Part shown: positions 1 through 11,500 of the stretch, one piece after another | Layout of the letters: each line of letters starts with the position of its first letter | How positions within the stretch are numbered: the stretch's first letter is position 1 | Source of the DNA: Nymphaea colorata | Taxonomy: Eukaryota > Streptophyta > Magnoliopsida > Nymphaeales > Nymphaeaceae | Assembly (NCBI RefSeq): GCF_008831285.2 | Contig: NC_045142.1 | Location: forward strand, 8,224,713-8,288,712 | Length of the DNA stretch: 64,000 nucleotides | Direction of reading: 5' to 3' | Position numbers and translations under genes: made by a program | The notes under the pieces: model-generated | Told to the model about the DNA's origin: nothing | What the model saw: only the letters and a program-made list of their open reading frames with translations | The model's database searches: none

Positions 1-1061
1 TAAGCATAGCCCATTGGATTAGTTGCCACTGGTAAAGGCATTGGGAACGACCAATGCTCGTATCGATAGGTGAGTCTTTTCTCTCTCTTTTCAAAACATA
101 ACTTTATTTTTTGGAAGCACTCTATAAACCAAGATAAATTTTAGAATGCAAACAAATGACGATTGTGATGCGAACCATCATCATTTCGCTATGTTTATCA
201 TTGGTGCATTTCTATTAACTTGAGCATTATCTATACTACATCACGTTGCATGGTAGACATGTTTGCTTTCTTGCATATATGACTAATTGAGGAGGATCAA
301 TCATGTTCACATAAATCTATGATCGAATACAACCCTCATTAATTTAAAACTTGATAAAAAACAATGTTTGTTCTTCTATCTTCTTTTAATCAACATTTTA
401 TATAATATTGCAGTAGAGACAACCAATTTTGCATGTTTGTTCATATTTCAAAAATTTCTTATACCTATTTGTCCCGGTCCACATATTGATAAGCTTGAAC
501 TTAGGTGGTAGCACATGGTTAGGCCCAACAACTAGACCATATCTTGGGCGAGAAAGCCTCTAGTTAATACCATGAGTGGTAATTTGTGGTAGATTGAAGG
601 GTGATCAAGGAGAAATGGAGAAAGTTTACCTTAATTTTCTAAAGAAGAATTTATGCTAATACAAAGTCATTTGGCTAGAATATATAAACATACCTTGATA
701 TTGGATTATCATGAAACAAAATTATCTCAACCGGACCCCTATACCTCATTTCAAAATTTAAATGATAGATGTATGTGGTTTAGGGAATGTTTGATGTACA
801 GACACCTTGTTTGGTGATTTACAACCTCATTATGTACTTCATTCCCATGTGATCCTTGTTAACTCTATCAATCATTTCCATTAATTTACCCTTTATCATT
901 CAGAGTCTATACTCAATAAGTATTCTTTCCAACATGGTGTCACCTTCTTTTATGAACACATCCTTTTCGAATAAGGATCTAAATGGTCTATTTATGTCTC
1001 CCTTGAGTCCAGACCCTTGTCTCCCGAATGGTATGAGTCTTAGCTTCTCACCTTCTTATGG
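1..1061. other. AT-rich sequence without a recognised gene
   Basis: No conserved protein or RNA gene is visible. A 79-codon ORF at 856-1095 resembles no family I know. Because a decayed gypsy element begins downstream, this stretch may be its leader or LTR, but no matching second LTR was seen, so that is inference only. Confidence 0.4.
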
Positions 1062-2072
1062 ATGTTTCCTTCTTACTTTAAAGAGTGTGAATTAGAGACA
1101 ATGGTAGCTGGATGCATACAATCAGTGAATGAATATTTGGTGCATGTTATTGCCAACGATGGAACCCAAGGACCTCTTTTTTTTGTTTCATTAGGGGAGA
1201 TGACTATATTATTAGACAAGTTTGCTGAAATAGTAAGCTTTTCTACTCCAACTTGTGATCCAAATGACTCCTTGGAGAAACAATTTCTTATGAACCCAAC
1301 CAAACTTAAAGCCAATCACCTTATGGCTCACTTTATTGGACGGAATACCTAGCCCCTAGGAGAAGATAATGAAAATCAAAACATCTACTTAAAGGGTCTA
1401 TATAAAGAGTTTAGAGCATATGTTAAGCGTCCAACTTTATCTTGAAAAGCCACAAGAAAAATCAAACACTACATGATACTTTGTATAGGTGGGGTGACCC
1501 TCTTCATCAATGGGACCGACCTCCTAGATGTTTACATTGCCGAACTTTTCTGGATATGGGGGTATAGTGGACCCTGACACTTATTAGTGACAATGAAGGC
1601 ATCGTCCTTCTTTTACCATGGGCTCATCCATTTCACCATCGAAGATATACACTATAAGGATGGATGCACATATGTATTGCAGTCCTTGTTTCTCAAGCAT
1701 GCATGACCTCGAGCCAATTTATTCAAAAAAACACTAATGGATCACTAACAGTCTTAGAGCAATACTGCAGTTTGATCGAACAACTAGATGAAGAAGAAAT
1801 TATTTGGGATTATTATAGTCGTCGCCTCAATCTACCTAGATATACTGTCTTGGCACCTATTTCATTATTGATTAATGTGTTGATAGATGCATGTGATAGT
1901 TCTGTCAAAGAGAGAAGATTATTTATGTACATATACCAATCAGAGATATTTTAGAATGCAACCACAACATTTCTTAATGGGCACCATTGTTCACAGTAGC
2001 TCGATGAGAATGAGAGACACAAATATCCTACATTTGGATTATAGGCCTAGTAGTAAAGAAAAAATATGCTGA
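1062..2072 (+). pseudogene. Plant-mobile-domain-like ORF remnant upstream of a gypsy gag
   Basis: The open stretch 1062-1352 (96 codons) contains GEMTILLDKFAEI, which resembles the GE(C/M)TITLxDVA signature at the start of plant mobile domains (PMD, as in MAIN/MAIL proteins). After a stop the similarity-free reading continues in pieces at about 1490-1700, 1664-1954 and 1887-2072, with stops and frame changes between them. PMD ORFs are known both as host genes and inside MULE and Ty3/gypsy elements. Here the neighbour at 2300-5340 is a gypsy gag-pol remnant on the same strand, so an accessory ORF of that element is the likely reading. It could instead be an unrelated broken host gene. The assignment rests on one short motif. 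Confidence 0.35.
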
Positions 2073-3169
2073 GTGGTAGGATGTCAACCAACTATCATCC
2101 ATTTTTCCTTGATAATTTTTGTTGTCAACTCTTTACTCCTCATTTCTAATGTCTTTAGTTGTTGTCATCTTTAACCAGTCAATGTGTTTTTCTTTTTCGG
2201 ATTTAATATTTAAACTTTGAATGCAATATGAGTTTTCATTTTGTCATCATTTTCCTTCAATGATTCCTTATATTTTTGTCTCATAAGGTTAAAAGCGAAT
2301 AACATGGTTGAAACAAGAACACATGCTAAGCAAGCCCCTTAGAATGAAGCCTCATTTTCTAATTCTATGCCAGAAACACTTGGCTTTTCAGCAATTGAAC
2401 CAGAAGGTAACCAGATGTTTCGATTGTTTATGGAATGATTCATGAGGGAGAAAAAAGAGCACAAAGCTCTGATAGTTACTCCAAAACTGGCAAGTGAAAC
2501 GCCAACCAAACATAACAAAAAAACAACTAGCTTTTTGCTAAAAATCAAGATAAGAATCATCTAGATTCAGACTCGACAACCTGTAAAGAGGAAAAGCCTG
2601 AGTTGGCCACCAAAAAAGAAAACAAAAAAGAGCAAGAAGGGAAAAGAGATTACACAAGATAGTAGCTCACCTAGCCCTATCTCAAGTGAAAGTTTAGAGA
2701 AGAAGGTGAAAAAAAAAGAAATGCCATCAAGAAGGGAAAAAAGACGAGGAAGCATACCCCAAGTAGCAACTCAAACATCAAGAGTTATGAGGAGATGGTG
2801 AAATAAGTTAAGGAAAAAAAAAAAGATTGGATTTCAGCGAATCAAGCAATGAATAAAGTTCAATCAAAAGCAAATTTTATAAAATGAAGAGAGAATGAAC
2901 AACCTTGAACTTAAAGGGAAGGAAGAACACTCATACTCGTGTGAAGACTACTACTTAGGTGTTGATAGAGACAAGGAAGTGAAGGGTTTGCTTAAGGAGT
3001 TTGTTATGTATGATAGAACCACCTGCCCACATGTTCATCTGTCAACATTCATCAATAATTGTTACAAGATCTGAACAAATAATAGAATCTTGTTTCTTCC
3101 CAAAGAGTCTCAAATGAATCACTGTGTAATGGTACAAAGAAAATATTAATCCAATAAAACTCAAGAATT

Positions 3170-3990
3170 CAATAGATTAGTCAACATGTTCATCGAAAGA
3201 TTTGAGCAAAATGTTTCCATGGCTCCAACACTCTTTACCCTTTGTAGCTTTTGTTAAAAGCAAAGATAATAGACTTGAGAATTTATTAAAAAATGAAGAA
3301 TTTAGTGCAACATGATGAATGAACCTATTTCTGAAACACAAGCAAAGTCACTTGTGAGGAAAATGCTTGCCAATGCTTGCAAAGTCTCATCCACAATACT
3401 CTAATCAAGACCTTTGTTGATTTCATCGAATAGACTGATTCAATAAAAGAAAGAATCGAAGAAGGTGATTTTGATGGAATTATTTCACTTAAGTACAAGC
3501 AAATGGTAAGAAATGAGGTAGAGCTCAGCTCTCTGCTCACTTCATAGTACATACCAACACTCAAAAAGATAGTGGCAACAACTATAAGCATGATAAAGAA
3601 GTGAACCCTAAGAAAAACACACAACCACCGAAAGGAAACAAAGAAAGAAACAACAAACACTTGGGTTGGAGTTATATTCAGAAGTTCAATCCCCTCAGTC
3701 CATCTTGCGAGAAAGATCCTAGAATATCTCCTCACCAAAAAAACTATCTTCATGCCAAACATTTCAGAACCTCCAAAAATGATGAGAAAATGACAAAAAG
3801 AACTATGTAAGTTTTATCGTGTCTTTAGTCATGATACTGATGATTGTTTTGTCCTCAATAATATCATTCAAAACTTCATCAATGAAGATTTCAAGATTGA
3901 TAATGACAACATTCTTGAAATACTAAATAATTCATTTCCTGATCATGGAAAGATAACCATCGCAGTGGTCACTCCACTCTCGTATCATCT
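3170..3990 (+). pseudogene. gypsy gag fragment
   Basis: Capsid-type gag of the decayed element, which in a working element would form the virus-like particle. Visible blocks are a FIERFEQNVSMAPT segment near 3190, a RIEEGDFDGIISLKYKQMV segment at about 3455-3510, a lysine/asparagine-rich stretch (3600-3810), and the gag tail with YRVFSHDTDDCFVLNN at about 3810-3860. The last corresponds to the Cys/His-containing block that precedes the protease in plant gypsy polyproteins. Several stops interrupt it, so it cannot make a protein. Confidence 0.65.
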
Positions 3991-4079
3991 GTAGGAGCAC
4001 ATCTGATCTTGTGATAGAGACAACTCACACCAAGTTATGGTAATTAATCGGGCAAGCAACCCCTAAACTTCATTGGTAC

Positions 4080-4300
4080 GATGAATAACAAGGCATAGAC
4101 GTGATCATCGAGCGCACCAATCAATGCATTCCTTTTCACGTTGTGAACATACCTCTATCATACAACTTGCTCTTGGCGTGTTCATAGACCCATGAAGTAC
4201 GAGGAATGTCATACACTCTCCACCAAATGTATCAAGTGGAATTTTGGCTCATCCATCGTCACCATATGTGCAGAGGACCTGATGGAGAGATCGGTGCAGC
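4080..4300 (+). pseudogene. gypsy protease-region fragment
   Basis: Reading + strand, HVVNIPLSYNLLL (about 4140-4180) followed by THEVRGMSYTLHQ after a stop corresponds to the conserved block 'D(I/M)xxSYNLLLGRPWIHxxxAVPSTLHQ' of the aspartic-protease region of plant Ty3/gypsy polyproteins. The GRPW part has become ACS-stop. The DTG catalytic motif itself is not recognised upstream. Confidence 0.65.
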
Positions 4301-4949
4301 CAATGCTCCATAAGCCAACTGGCTCTGTAGACATATCCAGTATAAGGACAACGAAAGAAACATCTTTGGAAGAATATATGCAAAACATGGAAAATTAAGC
4401 AAATTGTCTAGAAGTGCCAACACTGTCTTCAGCAGTCATCTCAATTATTGAGAACATCCATTATGTGCACATTTCATGAAAAACCTTCAGGGATTTTAGT
4501 TGTTTTTAAAAGTTGTGTACCGTCCATTCACTGCCTTGGGAAGAATGAAGATGACATCTTACATTCAATTACCATTCCCTTTTCAATGAACACCAAAAGA
4601 TTCTGGTATTTTGGAGAAGTTTGTAGAAGGCTTTGCTGACTGATAGTATTCACCTTTATTTTTTTTTAAATTCTCCCATGTATTTTGTGGTCTTAACTTA
4701 GTCCTATCTAGTCCTATGAGAGGACTCTCTCTATGTACTAAGAACTTTCCATATGCAATACAAGTAATCTTTTATTTATACTGGTCAACTTTAATTTGTT
4801 CAATTCTCTTTTATCTTTCTCTTTGCAGGATGTCATGACTTAATATGTTATAGTTCCTTCTTTTTCTCCAGGAGTTTCTCCAAAAAACATCTGTTAAATA
4901 AGCAATTTACGAGATAGAACCTATGACAGCACTTGAATCAGAATTACCA

Positions 4950-5310
4950 GAATTCACTAAAATTTAAAAACAAGAATATACATCGTCTTTGGTTAAAAAT
5001 CCAACTAAAAATATTAACATTGGAACCAATAAGCATCCTGAGATCCTTTACATTGGCACGAGTCTATTAGTAGAAGAAAGGAAAAAAATTGGTAATGAGT
5101 GACCAAGAAATTTTTGCATGGACCTATAAACATATACCAGGCGTAGAGCCCAAGCTGATTAAGCATCATTTGTCTCTAAGTCTCAATTGCAAGCTAAAGA
5201 AACAAAAATTGCGCAAGCTTAATCTTAGATTGAAATGGCGTGTAAAAGAAGGATTAGAGAACCTACTAAAGGCCAAATTTATCTGTACCAACAATTATCC
5301 CACGTGATTG
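4950..5310 (+). pseudogene. gypsy pre-RT linker fragment
   Basis: Two blocks in different frames match the linker before the reverse transcriptase of plant gypsy elements: NIGTNKHPEILYIGTSLLVE (about 5015-5075), then EIFAWTYKHIPGVEPKLIKH (5104-5163) followed by a KQKLRKLNLRL / LENLLKAKFI segment to 5300. The usual next motif, (W)VANVVPVxKKDG, is lost at about 5310, where a stop appears. This is the best-preserved piece of the element and fixes its family and strand. Confidence 0.82.
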
Positions 5311-5340
5311 GCTAAATGCAAACATCGATAGACCATGATC

Positions 5341-5816
5341 TTAGCCATGACTGAAAAAATTTGAACGGATAAAACTTTACTAATCTCCATATCCAAAAAA
5401 ATTTTGCAACCAAAGGACATCTACTGGAACCCTCTGCCAGCAAAAGATGCCAAGCCCATTGCCAAGAAGGGAATTTTAAAGTGCAGAAAGTAAATTAAAA
5501 ACCAATCACCTAAATGTATTAAATGAAGAAGAATTTAGATATGTACAGAGGCAGCATTACACATGCAAAGCACCTGCTTTTACAATTGAATTTTATCTCA
5601 CCAGAGAAGACATTTATCACGTTAGGTCGAAAACTACCGCTGTACACATGCAAAGCACCAGCTTCATTTGTCTTGTTTGCAGAATCAGGCATGCACCACC
5701 AATATGCAGCGGTCTCTATCTGCATCCACCTTTTATTTACATAAACCCCTAGCTACATTGTATTCACAGCTTATGTACGGAGTGAGAAGTTGAAGAATTC
5801 ACAGACAACTTTTAAG
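5341..5816. other. Spacer, probably former 3' UTR of the UPL fragment
   Basis: No gene is seen on the + strand. On the minus strand this lies just after the stop codon of the UPL-like fragment and may be its old 3' UTR. It contains a direct repeat ACATGCAAAGCACC(T/A)GCTT at 5558 and about 5644. Confidence 0.4.
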
Positions 5817-6555
5817 CTATGAAAGATAAAACAAACCCTGTCCTTCAGTTATGGCATGCAGCAGTCTCTCCCTTGCTCTCTCCTATAAAGCATTAAATAG
5901 AAAAGGATTCAAAATTCACAAAGTAAGGTGGGTTGTAAGAAACATTAATGAGAAGAGAAAGAATACCTTTGTAGAGAATGGGGGAAGCTTCAGATAATTT
6001 GCACGTCATCACACTAGGCAAATCCCAATCAGCATTGCTTCCAGAATTCTAAATGAGAACAACCGTTAAGAAATGCATGTTCATACAGACATATGCAACA
6101 TCTACCACGAGAGAGTCAGTCAATTGGCACACCTTACGGACAACCGTTAGTTTCGGGTTCAATGCTGCTAGACCACCAGGAGGGAGTTGCAGGAAAACAC
6201 TTCCCTCCTAATGCTTAAACTCTCTGACAATCTCAAGGAACTGGGACAAAGTTAAGTACACATTTCAACAATCTATTTTGGCCTGAATCTGCATTAAATG
6301 CTACGTCTACAGAGACATACATGGATGACAGGAAGACTGCTGGATGGTAGTCATGGTCAAATTTGACGTGATCCAGGAAGGCTTCAGACTGCAAGAATGA
6401 CAATCATACTTGGAATTAACAGTAACACAATAGACAGATATTAAATGGTGCAGAAAGTTGTAACTTCCAACATACCACCCAAGCCTCTTGTTCCCCACAA
6501 AGCATGCGATCAAGCTCATCCTCTGTGAAAATCCGAAGATGATGTATTGGGAAAA
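5817..6555 (-). pseudogene. UPL3/UPL4-like HECT ubiquitin ligase, 3'-end pseudogene fragment
   Basis: Five consecutive exons of the HECT C-lobe are readable on the minus strand with canonical GT-AG introns of 80-87 bp: 6476-6555, 6321-6388, 6133-6240, 5967-6048 and 5817-5882. They read FPIHHLRIFTEDELDRMLCG, FLDHVKFDHDY, LPPGGLAALNPKLTVVRK, LPSVMTC, and the terminal LLHAITEGQGLFYLS-stop, matching the end of plant UPL3/UPL4 proteins. HECT ligases pass ubiquitin through a cysteine; the TC codon of LPSVMTC is still present. Lesions: a 1-nt deletion after DHDY, an in-frame TAG in the 6133-6240 exon, loss of about seven codons (the FVTGxPR block) before LPPGG, and a 2-nt deletion directly after the catalytic TGC. 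Upstream exons are absent. Introns are kept, so this is a duplicated or decayed genomic copy, not a retrocopy. Confidence 0.85.
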
Positions 6556-6559
6556 CTTG

Positions 6560-7668
6560 CCAAAAAAAGACAACTGGATTGTATAGGAACCACTTAAATC
6601 ATGATAATATGCTGGTTATAAATGTGAACATCTGACTTAGAAGTTCTTAGTTTTCAACAAAGAGCAAACTCTATTAGAAAAATTGGCAGATTCATGTCTT
6701 ATATCCTTGTAGCTTGGCACCACCAGGGAGTCATCTTTGATCCCGATTGGCCAGTTCTTCCAACCACTATACTAGGTTATAAGAAACTAATTGAGAGTAA
6801 CTGGCGGTAGGGGGATGTGATGGTTGAAATGGGGAAACAATCGACTACAGACTGAGATTGCACTGTTGATGAAAATTGGAGGTGTCCGCTCCACTGGCCG
6901 TGAAGGATCAGCTGAGTGTGAAAAGAAGGAAGCGACCTGCTACGAGCCAAAGTTAAAGGTCCAGGCAGTGAGCAAGCGACTGCAGTGGCTAATGGTGTGA
7001 GCAAAGGACATACCTGAATGAAGGGCTGGTGATGCAACAAGGGCACGTGGGATTCATGTGAGCGATGAAGAATCAAAGCTTGGATGAATGGTGAACAAGG
7101 ATGACAGCGGCGATACTGGCAGCAAAGCCGGAGGTGAGAAGTGGAGAAAAAGACTAGCAAAAAAAAGGGGCATGGTAGATAAAATGGATGGTGGAGATGC
7201 TGGCTGTATAGATATCATTATAACCAATATATTCTTTTAAAAAACAAAAAAATATTTTCATTTTTTGTGTCACTCATAGCGTTATCTCATTAACTTATAA
7301 ATATTCTTATTATCTCGTAATCATTAACTCATAAAAATTTTACTAGCCACTTGTTTCAAACATTAACTCGAAGCTGAATCGACACTAAGGTGGGTCAAAG
7401 GCAAATTGGTTGGTGCTCTCAATAGAAACTAATGCCCCTGGTTGATGGCGGGAATGATGCTAGTAGCCATACATAAAGTTGTCCTAAAATGATCTTCGGT
7501 GCGGCAAATGTCTTTTTGAAAAATGTGTGCCTCAAGGTTGATGGCAGGAATGATGCTAGAAGCCCGTACGTGAAAAAGGAAAAAAAAGGAGTTTATCAGC
7601 CGTTTAACAGAGGGCTTTCCATAATGCTTTGAACATTCACAGCAATAGAGAGTTGTGGGTCGTAGGCA
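6560..7668. other. Intergenic, no recognised gene
   Basis: No upstream UPL exon could be recognised here. A 127-codon minus ORF (6777-7160) has no family features and compositionally looks like chance. A direct repeat 'GTTGATGGC(G/A)GGAATGATGC' occurs near 7441 and 7538, about 97 bp apart. Confidence 0.4.
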
Positions 7669-8535
7669 GTGGTTATCATCCTCGTCGGTCGTCAGTCGAA
7701 GAGCATCGGCCGGAACAACCTTAAGGACATCTATTTAAGGACATCTACCTGGTTCGCTTATTTCAAAGGGAGTTATCATTCACAAGGTGCACTTATCGTC
7801 CTCGTTGGTGGAAGTTGTCATCCAATTGAACAACTCAAAGTGGAAGCATTGGCTCGAGAGCTCCGCTGAGTCTTGACCTTCAAACTTGGCTTTGTATCTG
7901 CATCTCCTCCGACATGGACATGGGTTGAAGATTGACAAGAATTTCCCTGCAACTGAAATCTTTGCTCTTTTTACCTCAGTTCCAGAAGGCAACAATTTCT
8001 TTGAATGGTCCCACCAAGCTGCTGAGCCAATAGAGAAATTATAAGTGACATACCCAGACTAGCATCAATGAAGGGCCAATGAGCTCTCCACCGCCGTTTG
8101 TGATGATGTGCAAACTAGCATGAGCCAAGTGCCAATGAGATAAACAATTTGTGATGCTGTTGAAATAGCATTACAGAAAACCAAATACGAAATAAACGAG
8201 GCCATCAATAACACATTCTTAAATAGCATAAGTGAAAACCCGATGAGCACGCAATGTAAAATTGCATTAGTGAAGACCTAATAAAGCTTGAGTTTACACC
8301 ATCTGTCCCTATTCTTTTTCTTTCTATCAAGGTATCACATTTATTATGCCACTAATGGTTTAATTATTATCTTTTAATCTTGCCACCGATGATATGTCAC
8401 TGACACAAATTACATCTTGCGTCACTGAAGGATACATTTGCTGGCACCATTCTTTTCTGGTTCTAGTGAAGATACCTTTTCTTATATATATTGTTCGAGT
8501 GATGAATAAAGTTTTTCTTTACAAAAAAAAAAGTA
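7669..8535 (+). other. Unassigned segment ending in AATAAA plus poly(A)
   Basis: A 66-codon ORF (7669-7869) has no recognised domain. The segment ends with AATAAAG (about 8506) and, after about 10 bp, an A10 run at 8523-8532. That arrangement is what a retroposed transcript or a LINE/SINE tail would leave, but no coding match or target-site duplication was found. Confidence 0.3.
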
Positions 8536-11500
8536 AAAATAGCAGTAACGAGTGAAGGTTTGCTTGTTTGAAACCTTCATGTACTTTTGCGTAGGACGAC
8601 CCATCACTTCACAAAAATGTTTTCCCACAGAAGATTAAACAAAAGATTTCAATACTTATTTGTGTTTTTTGCAAATGACATAGGACGAGTAGGGAAAATT
8701 TCAATGACATAGAACGAATTGGAGCTTCTTAACAAATTTAACTCTTGCAACTTACAAATGGGAGTATATTACCAAGTTTAACTCTTGTATCTTTCTGCAC
8801 AAAGTTGATCACGTAAATGATACAGATGGTTGTGTGCGTTCATAACAAAACTTATCTAAGGATGACAGATAGACTAATTTCTTACCAAATCTAGATCAAA
8901 GATTGATCCCCGTCTTTTGATTTTTAGATAGATCACCTTATCCGGTCCTCATGACAGGGTAGAGTCAGAAAATTCTAGCTAGTGGGCACTAGTTATGAAA
9001 TTTTAAATTTTTATCGAGTCCCGATATGCAAATAGCCTTTTTGGTCTCTGTGGGCAATTGCCCACACCTGCCTCTGGCCCTGCCAATTGAGGACTGATAA
9101 GGTGAGGTCGAGAAGGATATCAATGGACACTGATACGGTCCAGCTTGCTTCATATAATAGTCCATGTGTATTTTTGCTAAACAAGGAATTATATAAAGAA
9201 CTAGATTCATATTTGGAACTCACCCAAATTTATCACCAGGGCAGTCCTGATTAAGATAATTAAATCAATATCATGTGGATCGACTAGTATCCACATTTAT
9301 AATATGCTGTACTTGCAAGCTGTATTCAATATATATGCTTGTCTCTGCCTGCATATACAAATTATGGGTTGATGAATAATTGAATGAGGCATATTGCATG
9401 TGATTCTGACCCAACTGTTTTCAATGCTCATGTTCATGATGACCTAAATCCCGGCATGTCTGACTCCTTTGAACTAAATTCCTTAGCTCCCAGAATTGAT
9501 TGTCCAGGCCGTGCCAAGCTGGCCCACGTCTTTGGAAACAAGACTTCAGTTGGCTTGTAAGGAAAACTTCGATCATTATCAACCACATGAACCGTCAAAC
9601 TATCAACATTCCTAGACAGTAATGACTTAGAAAAACTCCAACAACTGCACAAATCTCCCAATCAGATTTTCTTATTGTTTATAATATAAAACAAATCTCA
9701 GTTTTTCACTCCTGTAGGAACAATGAATCAAAGCATTCAATTATTTGCAGTCATATCATAGATCAGATGACATTAAAAGCACTGTAGAAACCTGGTTTTG
9801 GCAGGCTAATTGTACTGCAAAAACCTGTTTTCTAGCTCGATTTTCATGTCATCCAAATAGGGCCTCTACACAGTAGTACTATCCCTTGCTGCAGCTGTAA
9901 GACTGAAACAAACTAAATGACTTCAGACGTGATCTGGAATGTGACTTCTTCAGTTCTTGAAATTATTGAATTGAAAATCAAGTCATTCCTTGAGTTACAT
10001 GCCAAGCAATATTGTCCAAACAACTAGTCTTATAACCCTCCTCAAGATGGTGACAATGTCACACTAGCAAACAAATGACCTGGCTGGAGTCATTTTTTCA
10101 GCGGAAGCAATTTGTGACTTAATATGCACTCCTTATCACATTCATTATTCGGCTCACCCTCGACCTGAGCATGAACCAGTCTTAAACCTTGATTAGGCCT
10201 TTTGTCAATGTGAAATAGAAAGAAGTGGAAATTGTAAGTCAAGCTTCCTGTCCAGCTTGATATTCATCATTTGATAAAAATTGGACTCCTGTGTGAAGCC
10301 TATCAATCTGCATTGGAGGCTCTGAAACACACTGTAAACCAGAAATAATTAAAGTGAAAGTTGAAATCATATGCACTTTTTTCTTGAGAGACCCTTTGGG
10401 GTTTTCATTTACTCTTTTTCTTTTATTGGCAAAAGAATATGTTAAAATCAAGCCCATGTTGGCTCTGCATTAGTGTCGAACTTTGGGAGAGGGAATCATC
10501 TACTGATTAATGAACCATTCAGAAGTAACTGGACTTGGAAGTTGGAATGCCTGTGGCCTCTCCACGTCTTGATGCTTATGAGATAGTCTAGCGACGACGG
10601 CACATTGTTGGGGTCTCATGAATTTGCACCAAAACTTGGAACCGATGTGTGAAAGATTTGTTCCATTGGTTGACCCCACGAGGACTTCAAGGTCCACTAA
10701 TTTGAACTAAAGTAGGGCCATGGCCTGCCTTTGACACGGCAAAATTTTTCCCTTTGGATGTTCTACCAGTGAGTTCACATTGTTTGATCAGGATCAATCC
10801 AAATACTGCAGGCCAGTTTTTATGATAATATTGATAGCGATGATGATTAAGATGATGATGATATGACAGCAGTAGTAACAACTACATGCCAGGCTTGATT
10901 CCTTCCTGATTGCTTTAATAAACTTAAGGACTCAATGCTTTTCCTTGTTCATATTGACAAAAAAATGAGGAGCGAGTTAGACTACCAAGTCTGCACTTTG
11001 ACGCTACAAAGGCTTTGAACTGCACTGGTGCCCAGTGAGAACGAGGGGAAAAAAATGGAGGAAAAGGAGGATTCTGAAAGAAAGGGCATTGAGAAAAAGT
11101 TCTATTGATCAATGTCACATCGAAAGACTAATAATAGTCATAAATTATTCGTAAATGATTGAATAACTGTAAAAACGAAAGGAATGCAAGAGAGGAAAGA
11201 AACGCTTTTCTCAGATCTAGAAACAAGCCAGTGACTGACTAGGAGTGTGGTGGTCCACTGGTGTGGAAACAAGTAAAAGCAAGGCACTCCGAAGCCGCGT
11301 GGACCAAGCTCCAACTTTATTAAAGAAAAGAAATGGGGCGCCCGTTGCAGAGGCCATGGATACTTGTTCGCAAGCTTCCAAAAACATGTTTCCTCTTAAT
11401 CCATCTTGCAAATGGGAAGCTTATAAGAAATTGGGTTTTGTAATTTCTAAGTAGAGAGGGAGAGATGGGTTTTGATTAAAAATTTTAGAACAGTTGTTCC

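Larger units (their letters stand above)
2300..5340 (+). mobile_element. Decayed Ty3/gypsy retrotransposon (gag to pre-RT)
   Basis: Consecutive fragments in changing frames match the order gag, protease, linker of a plant Ty3/gypsy element. A lysine/serine-rich region (about 2570-2830) is followed by gag-like FNRLVNMFIERFEQNVSMAP (about 3170-3230), a RIEEGDFDG-like segment (about 3455), a gag tail with HDTDDCFVLNNII (about 3830-3870), a protease-region block with IPLSYNLLL (about 4150-4180), and the pre-RT linker. There are dozens of stops and frameshifts. The reverse transcriptase palm, RNase H and integrase are not recognisable after about 5340, where a host gene fragment on the other strand begins. 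No LTR pair was found. Probably an old Athila/Tat-type relative; the clade is a guess. Confidence 0.72.

Noticed and set aside
6307-6573. 88-codon minus ORF
   Set aside because: It runs through an intron; the real signal is the spliced UPL exons in other frames.
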